Source: Verrucomicrobiota bacterium | GTDB lineage: Bacteria > Verrucomicrobiota > Verrucomicrobiia > Verrucomicrobiales > Verrucomicrobiaceae | Reading direction: 5' to 3' | DNA: 58,537 bases | Assembly: GCA_009885695.1 (NCBI GenBank) | Contig: VFKE01000047.1 | Location: 1-58,537, forward strand | Shown here: positions 50,987-58,537 of the stretch, one piece after another | Layout of the letters: each line of letters opens with the position of its first letter | Position numbering within the stretch: position 1 is the first letter of the stretch | Program-made: the position numbers and the translations under genes | The notes under the pieces: model-generated | Database searches by the model: none | What the model was told of the DNA's origin: nothing | The model's input: the letters and a program-made list of their open reading frames with translations, nothing else

Positions 50987-51694
50987 TTATTTCTTCCCCT
51001 TTGCTTTGGGAGCGGCTGCCAGGGCGGCGGCGGCTTGTTTCTGTTTTGCTTTTTTAGCGACGGCACCCAGCTTGATGGCGGGACGAATGATCAAGTAGCT
51101 GTTGGTCGCTCCGGGAACACTGCCCTTGATGACGAGCACTCCGTCTTCCGCGCGGCTCTGGACGACTTCCAGATTCTGGATGGTGCGCTGATCACCGCCC
51201 ATGCGGCCAGGCATCTTTTTGTTCTTAAAGACGAGACCGGGCGTGCTGCGGCAGCCGATGGAACCAGGACGACGATGCATCATGGAGCCGTGGGTCGCAG
51301 GCTGGCCGTGGAAGCGATAACGCCGCACGACGCCTTGAAAGCCTTTGCCCATGGTGATGCCGGAAATATCCACCAGCGTGCCCGGAGGGAAAACCTCAGG
51401 ACCAAACACGGTGCCCGGCTCGGGAAGCTTGTCTTCGTCCATGCGAAACTCGCGCAAACGGTATTTCGGAGTGGCACCATGCTTCTTGAAATGTCCGAGA
51501 AGCGGCTTGGTGACGCGCGACTCTTTCTTGTCGTTGAAGCCAAGCTGCACGGCGGAGTAACCATCCGTCTCCTTGCGCTTCAGCTGCACAACTTGATTGC
51601 CGGCCACTTGAATGACCGTGACAGGCAAGGCCTCGCCGTCTTCAAGATAGATCTGGGTCATCCCCAGTTTTTTTCCAATGATTCCCAAGCTCAT
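50987..51694 (-). CDS. rplC: 50S ribosomal protein L3
   Basis: 235 residues; the usual size is about 210, the rest being a Lys/Ala tail (KKAKQKQAAAALAAAPKAKG). MSLGIIGKKLGMTQIYLEDG opens the protein, and the GKGFQGVVRRYRFHGQPATH and GSMMHRRPGSIGCRSTPGLV regions are the conserved core that reaches the peptidyl-transferase centre. GGAGGA lies 5 bases before the ATG at 51694. Confidence 0.98.
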   Translation of the reverse strand: MSLGIIGKKLGMTQIYLEDGEALPVTVIQVAGNQVVQLKRKETDGYSAVQLGFNDKKESRVTKPLLGHFKKHGATPKYRLREFRMDEDKLPEPGTVFGPEVFPPGTLVDISGITMGKGFQGVVRRYRFHGQPATHGSMMHRRPGSIGCRSTPGLVFKNKKMPGRMGGDQRTIQNLEVVQSRAEDGVLVIKGSVPGATNSYLIIRPAIKLGAVAKKAKQKQAAAALAAAPKAKGKK

Positions 51695-51724
51695 GTCAGT
51701 TCCTCCAGAATGGTTGATGGGCCG

Positions 51725-52033
51725 TTAGATGCGGATCGAAATGTCCACGCCGGATGGCAGGTTGAGTTTCTTCAGTTCATCCACCGTGCGGGCGGTGGGA
51801 TCGACGATGTCCAGCAGACGCTTGTGCGTGCGGATTTCAAACTGGTCCATCGACTTCTTGTCGATGTGCGGGGAGCGGTTCACAGTGAACTTCTCGACGC
51901 GGGTTGGAAGCGGGATCGGACCCGCGACTTTGGCACCCGTGCGTTTGGCGGTCTCCACGATCTCCGCGGTGGACTTGTCCAGCACGCGGTAGTCATAGGC
52001 GCGCAGCCGGATGCGGATTTTTTGGTTTTGCAT
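51725..52033 (-). CDS. rpsJ: 30S ribosomal protein S10
   Basis: 102 residues, the normal length. [40 protein letters not shown] and [20 protein letters not shown] are the S10 signature. It follows fusA by 24 bases; the tuf gene that often lies between fusA and rpsJ is absent, so the str and S10 operons are fused. Confidence 0.98.
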   Translation of the reverse strand: MQNQKIRIRLRAYDYRVLDKSTAEIVETAKRTGAKVAGPIPLPTRVEKFTVNRSPHIDKKSMDQFEIRTHKRLLDIVDPTARTVDELKKLNLPSGVDISIRI

Positions 52034-52057
52034 GATGAGTATTCCTGCGGGTAGGGG

Positions 52058-54208
52058 TTATTTCTTGCCAGTGCGCTGTTCGACGATCTGTTCGACGATG
52101 TTCTGCGGCACCTGCTCGAAGTGCGAAGGTTGCATCGAATAACTGGCACGGCCGCTGGACAGGGTGCGGATGGTGGTGCTGTAGCCAAACATTTCCGAAA
52201 GCGGAACCTCGGCTTTGACGATGCTCAGGTTGTTGCGGGAATCGATGGCGCCGATCTTGCCGCGGCGACGGTTCAAGTCACCCATGATGTCGCCCTGATA
52301 CTGCTCGGGGGTCATCGCTTCCACGGCCATGATGGGCTCGAGCATGACGCACTTGGCTTTTTTCAGCGCGTCTTTGACCGCGAAAATCGCAGCCATCTTG
52401 AACGCGTTTTCATTCGAGTCCACGTCATGATAAGATCCGTCGAGAATATCAACATGGATGTCGATGACGTTGTATCCGGCGATGATGCCGTTGAGCATCG
52501 CTTCCTGGCAGCCCGCTTTGCAGGAGTTGATGTATTCCTTCGGAATGGTGCCGCCGACGACCTTGTTTTCGACGGTAACGCCTTTGCCGCGCTCACTGGG
52601 GAAAACTTTCAAGATCACATGGCCGTATTGGCCGCGTCCACCGGACTGCTTGATGAGCTTGCCTTCGCCGTCGGCTTCCTTGGTCAGCGTTTCGCGATAG
52701 GCGATCTGCGGCTTGCCGGTGTTGGTTTCCACTTTGTGCTCGCGCTTGAGGCGGTCGCAGATGATTTCCAAATGCAGTTCGCCCATGCCAGCGATGATGG
52801 TCTGCCCGGTTTCTTCGTCGGTGCGCACGAAGAATGTTGGATCCTCTTCCGAGAGGCGGGCCAGGGCCGCGCCCATCTTTTCCTGATCGGCCTTGGTCTT
52901 GGGCTCAACCGCCATGGAAATAACCGGCTCCGGGAACGAAGGTGGCTCCAATTGGATTTCAAAATCCTCGTCGCAAAGCGTGTCACCCGTGCGCACATCA
53001 CGCACACCAACCATGGCGGCGATGTCGCCGGAGTAGCACACATCGATGTCCTTGTGTTCGCTCGCCTGAATCTGGATGAGGCGACCGACGCGCTCCGTGC
53101 GACGGGTGCGGGGATTGTAAATGGTGTCGCCCTTCTTGATAGCGCCGGAATAGACGCGGAAGAAGACGAGGCGGCCGAATTTGTCGGACCAGAGCTTGAA
53201 GGCCAGCGAGCAGAACTTGCCGTTGTCGTCCGGCGTGGCATCAATGGTGATGCTGTGATCGTCGGGGTTGATGCCCTTGGCCGGCTGGATGTCGAGCGGG
53301 CCAGGAAGATAATCGATCACGGCATCGATGAGATATTGCACGCCCTTGTTCTTAAAGGCGGAGCCACCAGCGATCGGGATGATCTTGTTGGAGATCACTG
53401 CGCGGCGCAGTGCTTGCTTCACGTCAGGAATCGAAATCGGCTTTTCCTCAAGGAACATGGTGCCAATCTCGTCGTCCTGATTGCACAACTCCTCGACCAA
53501 TCCGGCGTAGGCTTGCTTGGCGATCTCAACTTCCTTGCCTTCAAGTTCGCGAACTTTGTAAGTGGAACCCAGCTTGTCGTCATCATTATACATGATGGCC
53601 TTCTGGTTCACGACGTCGATCTGACCGGACAGTGTGTCTTCAGCACCGATCGGGATCAGGATCGGCCAGGCGTTCGCGCCCAGTTTTTCCCGGACATCGG
53701 ACACCACACGCTCGAAGTTCGCCCCGGTGCGGTCCATTTTATTGACGAATGCGATGCGCGGCACGCCGTATTTTTCAGCCTGACGGAAGACAGTCTCGGA
53801 CTGTGGCTGCACGCCAGCCACGGCACAGAGCACGAAGATCGCACCATCGAGCACGCGCAGGGAACGCTCCACTTCCGCCGTGAAATCCACGTGACCAGGA
53901 GTGTCGATGATATTGACGCGGATGTCTTCCATCTCGCGCAATTTAAAGACGCCTTCTTCCTTCATCTGTTTCCAGCGCGCCGTGACCGCAGCGGAGGTGA
54001 TGGTGATGCCGCGTTCTTTTTCCTGCTCCATCCAGTCGGTGGTGGCCGCGCCATCATGCACTTCACCGATGCGGTGGATCATGCCGGTGTAGAAAAGAAT
54101 GCGCTCAGTCAGCGTCGTCTTGCCCGCGTCGATATGGGCGCAGATGCCAATGTTGCGCGTGCGCTCCAGAGGATATTCGCGATTGGGGGAATTGCGGTTT
54201 TCAGCCAT
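52058..54208 (-). CDS. fusA: Elongation factor G
   Basis: 716 residues from ATG 54208 (MAENRNSPNREYPLERTRNI); an upstream ATG at 54238 is less likely. The GTPase motifs are AHIDAGKTTLTE (G1), DTPGHVDFTAEVER (G3) and NKMDRTGAN (G4). Domain II has FFRVYSGAIKKGDTIYNPRT, domain IV EYINSCKAGCQEAMLNGIIA, and domain V VMLEPIMAVEAMTPEQYQG. It drives translocation of tRNA and mRNA on the ribosome. It lies between rpsG and rpsJ as in the str operon. Confidence 0.98.
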   Translation of the reverse strand: MAENRNSPNREYPLERTRNIGICAHIDAGKTTLTERILFYTGMIHRIGEVHDGAATTDWMEQEKERGITITSAAVTARWKQMKEEGVFKLREMEDIRVNIIDTPGHVDFTAEVERSLRVLDGAIFVLCAVAGVQPQSETVFRQAEKYGVPRIAFVNKMDRTGANFERVVSDVREKLGANAWPILIPIGAEDTLSGQIDVVNQKAIMYNDDDKLGSTYKVRELEGKEVEIAKQAYAGLVEELCNQDDEIGTMFLEEKPISIPDVKQALRRAVISNKIIPIAGGSAFKNKGVQYLIDAVIDYLPGPLDIQPAKGINPDDHSITIDATPDDNGKFCSLAFKLWSDKFGRLVFFRVYSGAIKKGDTIYNPRTRRTERVGRLIQIQASEHKDIDVCYSGDIAAMVGVRDVRTGDTLCDEDFEIQLEPPSFPEPVISMAVEPKTKADQEKMGAALARLSEEDPTFFVRTDEETGQTIIAGMGELHLEIICDRLKREHKVETNTGKPQIAYRETLTKEADGEGKLIKQSGGRGQYGHVILKVFPSERGKGVTVENKVVGGTIPKEYINSCKAGCQEAMLNGIIAGYNVIDIHVDILDGSYHDVDSNENAFKMAAIFAVKDALKKAKCVMLEPIMAVEAMTPEQYQGDIMGDLNRRRGKIGAIDSRNNLSIVKAEVPLSEMFGYSTTIRTLSSGRASYSMQPSHFEQVPQNIVEQIVEQRTGKK

Positions 54209-54246
54209 GGGGGTTGAAGACAGTGTGCGTGCGGACATGAAATTGT

Positions 54247-54720
54247 TTACCAGCGGAAATGCGCGAATGCGCGGTTGGCCTGGGCCTGCTTGTGCACGTC
54301 ATCGCGCTTGCGCACGGCGTTGCCCTGGTTGCCGGCTGCGTCCTTGAGTTCGTTGGCCAAAGCCACATGCATCGGCGTGCCCTTGCGATTGCGGGCAAAA
54401 GTGATGAGCCAGCGCATGGCCAGCGCTTCGGAACGGCCAGGAGCGACTTCGAGAGGCACCTGATAGGTGGCACCACCGACCCGGCGGGCCTTGACCTCGA
54501 CGCGGGGCTTGGCGTTTTCCACGGCGCGGGTGAAAAGCTCAAGCGGATCGACCGCTTCACCATTTTCATTGAGCTTGTCGATCGCGGAATACACGATGCG
54601 CTCGGCCAGGCTCTTCTTGCCGCTCAACATGATCTTGTTGATCAAGTGCGCGACCAGTTCGCTGTCGTAGCGGGCGTCCTTGAGGACCGGCTTGTGGATG
54701 ACTCTCTTGCGGCGTGACAT
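54247..54720 (-). CDS. rpsG: 30S ribosomal protein S7
   Basis: 157 residues from ATG 54720 (MSRRKRVIHKPVLKDARYDS), the normal length; a longer frame upstream overlaps the spacer only. LINKIMLSGKKSLAERIVYS, VENAKPRVEVKARRVGGATY, QVPLEVAPGRSEALAMRWLI and a C-terminal AQANRAFAHFRW are the S7 signature. S7 nucleates assembly of the 30S head and can autoregulate the str operon in E. coli. Confidence 0.98.
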   Translation of the reverse strand: MSRRKRVIHKPVLKDARYDSELVAHLINKIMLSGKKSLAERIVYSAIDKLNENGEAVDPLELFTRAVENAKPRVEVKARRVGGATYQVPLEVAPGRSEALAMRWLITFARNRKGTPMHVALANELKDAAGNQGNAVRKRDDVHKQAQANRAFAHFRW

Positions 54721-54761
54721 AATCGGAGGTGTTAAAAATTCGTTCGGTTGGCAGAGCCTGA

Positions 54762-55160
54762 TTATTTTTTCTCTGCGGTCTTCGCACCGGCTTTCGGACG
54801 CTTGGCACCATACTTCGAGCGACCGCGGCGGCGGGCTTCCACGCCAAGGCAATCCAGAGTTCCGCGCACGATGTGATAACGCACACCCGGCAAATCCTTC
54901 ACACGACCGCCGCGCACCAGCACGATGGAGTGTTCCTGCAAATTGTGGCCTTCACCGCCGATGTAAGCAATGACTTCAAAGCCGTTGGTCAACCGGACCT
55001 TGGCCACTTTGCGCAAAGCTGAGTTCGGCTTTTTTGGTGTGCGCGTCATCACTTGCAAACAAACACCGCGACGTTGCGGACAGTTTTTGAGCGCAGGCGA
55101 TTTGGACTTGTCCGCCTTGGAGCGGCGGCCGAATCGCACGAGTTGGTTGATGGTGGGCAT
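54762..55160 (-). CDS. rpsL: 30S ribosomal protein S12
   Basis: 132 residues, slightly longer than the usual 124 because of a tail ([10 protein letters not shown]). [20 protein letters not shown] opens the protein, [20 protein letters not shown] carries the decoding loop with both conserved lysines, and [20 protein letters not shown] and [16 protein letters not shown] complete the family sequence. No streptomycin-resistance change is seen at the KPNSAL lysines. It is the first gene of the operon, with a structured leader of about 160 bases. Confidence 0.98.
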   Translation of the reverse strand: MPTINQLVRFGRRSKADKSKSPALKNCPQRRGVCLQVMTRTPKKPNSALRKVAKVRLTNGFEVIAYIGGEGHNLQEHSIVLVRGGRVKDLPGVRYHIVRGTLDCLGVEARRRGRSKYGAKRPKAGAKTAEKK

Positions 55161-55208
55161 AGCGTCTTGGGAAAAATTTGTGCTTCGCTCGGACGAGACA
55201 CGGGGAGA

Positions 55209-55229
55209 CGCGACACCAGTGGTGTTGCG
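55209..55229 (-). other. Third stem-loop of the rpsL leader
   Basis: CGCGACACC-AGT-GGTGTTGCG forms a 9-bp stem with one G:T pair, 49 bases upstream of the rpsL ATG. It has no T-run. It may be part of a folded leader together with the two terminator-like hairpins. Confidence 0.5.
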
Positions 55230-55256
55230 CGACTTGTCCGGGGCTGCTTCCGATAG

Positions 55257-55277
55257 AAAAACCCGCCGAAGCGGGCC
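55257..55277 (-). terminator. Terminator-like hairpin 2 in the rpsL leader
   Basis: On the minus strand CCCGC-TTCG-GCGGG is followed by TTTTTC. The UUCG tetraloop closed by C:G is unusually stable. It lies 96 bases before the rpsL ATG and downstream of the likely promoter, so it is an attenuator candidate rather than a simple end-of-operon terminator. Confidence 0.8.
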
Positions 55278-55279
55278 TT

Positions 55280-55301
55280 AAAAACCACCCCGCAAGCGGG
55301 G
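55280..55301 (-). terminator. Terminator-like hairpin 1 in the rpsL leader
   Basis: On the minus strand CCCCGC-TT-GCGGGG is followed by TGGTTTTTAA. It directly precedes hairpin 2. The loop of two bases is tight, so the stem may open by one pair. Confidence 0.7.
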
Positions 55302-55325
55302 CCGAGGCTGATATGTGGAGCGCGG

Positions 55326-55353
55326 ATGATAGAGACCCTTGCAAGTCGCGCAA
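55326..55353 (-). promoter_or_regulatory. Probable promoter of the ribosomal operon
   Basis: On the minus strand TTGCGC (55353-55348), a 16-base spacer and TATCAT (55331-55326) form a sigma-70-like promoter. A start near 55319 would give a leader of about 160 bases that contains both terminator-like hairpins. No other good promoter is seen between the hairpins and rpsL. Confidence 0.5.
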
Positions 55354-55552
55354 GGAGTTTTTTCAAAAAAGTGAAGGTTTCTCAGCGCCCTGTGTGATCC
55401 GGCATAGCCGAATGCACGGTCAGGCTATCCGAAAATTTTCCCGAGTCCGCCACTGAGCAGCGTGAAGTTAGTTTGAGCTATCCGTTGGTGGTCAAATTCT
55501 GGCCAGATTTCACACGCGACGCAATGCTATTCTCGCGCCTGGATTTCAAAAC

Positions 55553-56767
55553 TCACGAGAGCTTGTTCCTGAAATCCTCATAGCCAAAGCGCCGCACCAC
55601 GCACAATTCATCGGTCGCGGGATCATAAGTCACGATGTCCGGATGGGGCACACCGTTGAATGTGGTGGTTTTCACCATCGTGTAGTGCGCCATGTCCGTG
55701 AAGACGAGCTTCTGCCCGATCTCCAGCGCTTCAGGAAAAGAATACTCACCGATCACATCGCCCGCGAGACAACTGGTGCCGCCTAACTTGTAAGTGTGCG
55801 CGTATTCGCCCGGCTTCCCGCTGCCGACGATGTGCGGTCGATAAGGCATCTCCAGCACATCAGGCATGTGGCAGGTCGCGGAAATATCGAGGATTGCGGT
55901 GGGCGCGCCTTGCGAACCAACGATGTCCAGCACGCTGGTGACGAGATACCCGGTGTTCAGCCCGATGGCCTCGCCGGGTTCCAGATAAACTTCCACACCA
56001 TGCCGTTCCCGGAAGTTTTTCACTAATCGCACGAGCCGCCCCACGTCATAGCCGGGTTTGGTGATGAGATGGCCGCCGCCCATGTTCACCCATTTCACTT
56101 GGGCAAGAAATGGCGCAAAATTTTTCTCCACCGCTTCCAGAACTCTCTCCAGCACATCAGCCCCCTGCTCGCACAACGCGTGAAAATGCAGGCCCTCCAG
56201 TCCAGAGAGATCTGCACCCTCCAGTTCTGCAGCGCGCACGCCGAGCCTGCAGCCCGGCGAACACGGATCGTAGAGCGCCACCTCGACTGTGGAGACTTCC
56301 GGATTCACTCGCAAACCGGGGCTGGGTGCGTGGCCGGGAGCGCCGCCACCCTTGGCGGCAGTTTTTTTTGCCTCGCCGCCAAGGGTGGCAGCGCTCCCTG
56401 TGGCGCTCCCAGCGAACAACATCTGAAACTTCTGCCACTGCCGCAGGGAGTTAAACGAAACATGATCCGCGATGGGCATGATCTGCCGCATCTCCTCGTC
56501 CTTGAAGGCTGGAGAATAAACATGCACTTGCTTCCCGAATTCTTCATGCGCCAGCAGCGCCTCGTTCAATCCGCTCGCGCAACAACCACTCAAGTATTGC
56601 CGCACCAAGGGAAACGTGCTGAACATGGCGAATCCCTTGAGCGCCAGCAAGACCTTGCATCCGGCTTCTCGCTGCACTTGAGCGAGGAGTTCGAGATTCC
56701 TTTTCAGCAAGGACAGATCCACCACGAAGGCGGGCGTGGAAACGCGAGCAGGATGAAACGCGGTCAT
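55553..56767 (-). CDS. nspC: Carboxynorspermidine decarboxylase
   Basis: 404 residues from ATG 56767 (MTAFHPARVSTPAFVVDLSL). It is a PLP enzyme of the alanine-racemase fold that makes norspermidine or spermidine from the carboxy precursor. The PLP lysine is in KVLLALKGFAMFS near residue 43; GLRVNPEVSTVEVALYDPCS, SATCHMPDVLEMPYRPHIVG and YKLGGTSCLAGDVIGEYSF are family signatures. Between KFQMLFAGS and GLRVNPE lies an extra stretch (SAATLGGEAKKTAAKGGGAP) encoded by a 63-bp palindrome, absent from family members as I know them. The partner carboxynorspermidine dehydrogenase gene is not in the window. The RlmM-like gene lies 12 bases upstream, so they are probably cotranscribed. Confidence 0.9.
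   Translation of the reverse strand: MTAFHPARVSTPAFVVDLSLLKRNLELLAQVQREAGCKVLLALKGFAMFSTFPLVRQYLSGCCASGLNEALLAHEEFGKQVHVYSPAFKDEEMRQIMPIADHVSFNSLRQWQKFQMLFAGSATGSAATLGGEAKKTAAKGGGAPGHAPSPGLRVNPEVSTVEVALYDPCSPGCRLGVRAAELEGADLSGLEGLHFHALCEQGADVLERVLEAVEKNFAPFLAQVKWVNMGGGHLITKPGYDVGRLVRLVKNFRERHGVEVYLEPGEAIGLNTGYLVTSVLDIVGSQGAPTAILDISATCHMPDVLEMPYRPHIVGSGKPGEYAHTYKLGGTSCLAGDVIGEYSFPEALEIGQKLVFTDMAHYTMVKTTTFNGVPHPDIVTYDPATDELCVVRRFGYEDFRNKLS
56336..56398. repeat. 63-bp palindrome inside nspC
   Basis: Arms of 24 bases (56336-56359 and 56375-56398) are complementary with one mismatch, with a 15-base loop that includes eight T. The left arm begins GGGAGCGCCGCCACCCTTGG. The length is 21 codons and the frame stays open, so it adds residues to NspC without breaking it. 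Confidence 0.85.
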
Positions 56768-56778
56768 AACTCCAAAAA

Positions 56779-57891
56779 TTAATGGGCTGCCATCCGGTGC
56801 ATGAACTCCCCGGCCACGACACAAAACTCCGCGCGGTTCGCGGGCAGTTGAGTGGCGCGGACCGGGAATGGAGCGAACATCTCGATCTGCTTCATGAAGC
56901 GCGGAATTTGCTGTTCGATCCGCCGATCGTTGATCTTCAGCGTGAGGATGAGCACACGTGCGCGCACCCGACTCTGCACACCCTCGATGGTGCGCAGCAT
57001 GATCGGCGGCGCGATGTTCATGTCCGATACCAGCACGTGAATCGGGCGAGGAAGTTCTTCATTAAAAAGATCGCCCGCTGCCACGCGCAGATGCTTCAGC
57101 GATCCCGGCCGCTTCTCCCCTTCCGCCACCACTCGCGGGTCGAGATCCGCGGTGTCCACACCCACGACATTCATTCCCCGCCGCAACAGTGCCAGCGTTG
57201 CGCCGCCCGGCGAGCATCCCAGCTCCAGCGCGGTTTTCCCAGGGAGCGCCTTCGGACCGTCCAGTCCGGCCCAAATCAAAGCCTGCTCCATTTTCAAATA
57301 GGCCCGCGATGGCGCATCATCCGGTAAAGCGATGCGCGGCAGCGCACCTGCCAGCGGATGTCGCTCCGGTCCGTGAACATGCGCGCCGAGAAACAGTTTC
57401 TCCCCAAGCTCGCCCACGATCACATCGATCACAAATTGACCGTCTCTCGGTCGCGAGTTGCCCGAAAGCTTCACCCCTGCGGATTCCAGCGCCGACACCA
57501 GCGCCTCCCGCCTGGCATCCACCTGCGCCCACACTTCATCCGGCACGCCGTCCTCTGGAATAATTCGCGGAAATAAATGCAGATGAATCGTCAGACCGGC
57601 AAATTGCTCCTTCACCTTCGCCGCAAGAGCGACTGCATCGTCGAACATCCCCAGCGAGATGCCCGACACCCGGGCGAACACGGAATCCGGTGTGAAAGAG
57701 GCATCCAGCAGGCGGGAACTCTTCCAAGTGATGAGCTGGGGCCGCATGAACGAGGGGCTGAGCATCTTCCCGGCACGCGCGGCGATTTGCTCCTTCATCG
57801 CCCGCTCGGAGCCAGCGCGGCAGGTCGCAAAAATGTATTCCGACCGCGGGCCAGGCCGGGTGGTGGGCGAAAGTTTTGGGGAGAATGGCAT
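56779..57891 (-). CDS. RlmM-like rRNA 2'-O-methyltransferase
   Basis: 370 residues. The C-terminal half is a FtsJ-type Rossmann methyltransferase: the SAM motif ALELGCSPGGATLALLRRGM near residue 215, VVGVDTADLDPRV next, and VLVSDMNIAPPIMLRTIEG near 280. The K-D-K-E set fits LTLKIN and AEFCVVA. The N-terminal half (EYIFATCRAGSERAMKEQI, FARVSGISLGMF) resembles the THUMP-like domain of RlmM, which methylates C2498 of 23S rRNA; the specific target here is inferred. It is the first gene of a two-gene unit with nspC. Confidence 0.75.
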   Translation of the reverse strand: MPFSPKLSPTTRPGPRSEYIFATCRAGSERAMKEQIAARAGKMLSPSFMRPQLITWKSSRLLDASFTPDSVFARVSGISLGMFDDAVALAAKVKEQFAGLTIHLHLFPRIIPEDGVPDEVWAQVDARREALVSALESAGVKLSGNSRPRDGQFVIDVIVGELGEKLFLGAHVHGPERHPLAGALPRIALPDDAPSRAYLKMEQALIWAGLDGPKALPGKTALELGCSPGGATLALLRRGMNVVGVDTADLDPRVVAEGEKRPGSLKHLRVAAGDLFNEELPRPIHVLVSDMNIAPPIMLRTIEGVQSRVRARVLILTLKINDRRIEQQIPRFMKQIEMFAPFPVRATQLPANRAEFCVVAGEFMHRMAAH

Positions 57892-57968
57892 CAGAATTGG
57901 CGGCGCGCCCGTTCCATAGCGGGGATGACATCATACAGGCAACCGGAATCTGCCCCCAGATGATCTAT

Positions 57969-57996
57969 TTGCATTTTTTCGGGACCAGGCTATAAG
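57969..57996 (+). promoter_or_regulatory. Probable promoter of the RRM gene
   Basis: TTGCAT (57969-57974), a 16-base spacer and TATAAG (57991-57996) precede the RRM gene. A start near 58003 would give a leader of about 120 bases, a length common for cold-inducible RNA-binding proteins. Nothing else is seen in the 57892-58125 gap. Confidence 0.45.
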
Positions 57997-58125
57997 GAGG
58001 CTGGCGATAGCGCCTGTTAGAGTTCGAGATATGGAAGGTCATCAGTTGATTTGGTTCGGTGATGATTTGAAACCCGGCGTTCGGGAACAGTCTGAGAAGT
58101 AGCAGTCACTCCGCAATCAAACACA

Positions 58126-58518
58126 ATGAGCAATAGCAAAATGTATGTAGGCAATCTATCCTTCGATGCCTCCGAAGCCGAAGTGCGCGAGCTCTTCAGC
58201 CAGCACGGCACCGTCACGGACATCCACGTCCCAACCGACCGCACCACGGGCCGCATGCGCGGTTTTGCGTTCGTAACCTTGGACACTAAAGAAGGCATGG
58301 ATGCGGCGATCAACGCCCTTAACGGCCAGCAATTCATGGGCCGCGCGCTCACGATCAATGAAGCCCGTCCGCGTGAAGAACGCCCCTCCTTCGGTGGCGG
58401 CGGCGGCGGCGGCGGTAGCCGCGGTGGCTACGGCGGTGGTGGCGGCGGCGGCGGCGGTTACGGTGGAGCGGTCAAGCCGGCAGCACAAGCCACCGGCGGC
58501 GGCGGCTATGGCAAATGA
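58126..58518 (+). CDS. RRM RNA-binding protein with glycine-rich tail
   Basis: 130 residues. Residues 1-83 form a single RNA-recognition motif: RNP2 is [10 protein letters not shown] and RNP1 is [11 protein letters not shown] near residue 45. The rest is a glycine-rich tail ([20 protein letters not shown]) with GGY units, encoded by GGC repeats. This is the Rbp type found in cyanobacteria, plants and several bacterial phyla, often induced by cold; it binds single-stranded RNA in the cytoplasm. It stands alone. The GGC tract (58396-58460) could vary in length. Confidence 0.95.
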   Translation: MSNSKMYVGNLSFDASEAEVRELFSQHGTVTDIHVPTDRTTGRMRGFAFVTLDTKEGMDAAINALNGQQFMGRALTINEARPREERPSFGGGGGGGGSRGGYGGGGGGGGGYGGAVKPAAQATGGGGYGK

Positions 58519-58537
58519 ATGCTGACCAACCCACAGC

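Noticed and set aside
52121..54217. A 698-codon open frame on the plus strand opposite fusA
   Set aside because: It is the codon-bias shadow of fusA. The translation is His/Asp/Val-rich without family motifs, while the opposite strand encodes a perfect EF-G.
58396..58460. GGC tract as a separate regulatory repeat
   Set aside because: It encodes the glycine tail typical of this RRM protein type, so coding explains it.

Overview
The window reads as a chromosome segment of a Verrucomicrobiota bacterium, probably of the Verrucomicrobiales (Prosthecobacter/Verrucomicrobium type). Pointers are a Minf_1886-type protein, a ThuA pair beside a giant SGNH/beta-propeller/HEAT/cupredoxin protein, a eukaryote-like HisA, a ribosomal operon without rpsN and rpmD, and a BatA/DUF58/MoxR cluster. 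The assignment is by recognition, not by a search.

Layout. 387-3338: an M16 zinc protease and a Minf_1886-like gene. 3580-9140 (all minus): a stranded Mu-like phage head module (fibre-like gene, small protein, capsid, decoration-like protein, protease/scaffold, gpG-like, gpF-like). Its gpF end is cut off by a REP-associated Y1 transposase (RAYT, 9169-10239). 10446-13515 (plus): pyrR-pyrB-pyrC with overlapping ends, then a small ABM-domain protein. 13533-21999: glpX, two divergent ThuA-like secreted proteins, tRNA-Ala(UGC), a frameshifted 1266-codon secreted multidomain gene and a secreted barrel-like protein. 22147-28367 (minus): MoxR, DUF58, BatA-type vWA and a second vWA membrane protein. 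28368-36214: a polyprenyl-phosphate sugar transferase, aroD, a D,D-carboxypeptidase, a kelch-like protein, a secreted helical protein and class II fructose-bisphosphate aldolase, separated by palindromic repeats and gene relics. 36215-39246: a TMTC-like TPR membrane protein overlapping hisA.

39334-55160 (minus) is the merged str/S10/spc ribosomal operon, in transcription order rpsL-rpsG-fusA-rpsJ-rplC-rplD-rplW-rplB-rpsS-[secreted coiled-coil gene]-rplV-rpsC-rplP-rpmC-rpsQ-rplN-rplX-rplE-rpsH-rplF-rplR-rpsE-rplO-secY-map. tuf, rpsN and rpmD are missing from their usual slots. A non-ribosomal secreted protein sits between rpsS and rplV. A probable rpsL promoter is followed by two terminator-like hairpins. 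55553-57891 holds nspC (carboxynorspermidine decarboxylase) and an RlmM-like methyltransferase. The window ends with an RRM protein with a glycine-rich tail.

The most notable pattern is the number of short palindromic repeats of several families: REP-like hairpins near the RAYT, a 144-bp element in two inverted copies, GGATGAAGG and GTTATGAGTTA repeats around secY and in the phage remnant, and a 63-bp palindrome read in frame inside nspC. No complete new defence or secretion system is evident. The best candidates for undescribed biology are the secreted protein in the ribosomal operon, the in-frame palindrome in NspC, the hairpin that supplies the rplO stop and abuts the secY start, and the RAYT/REP set.
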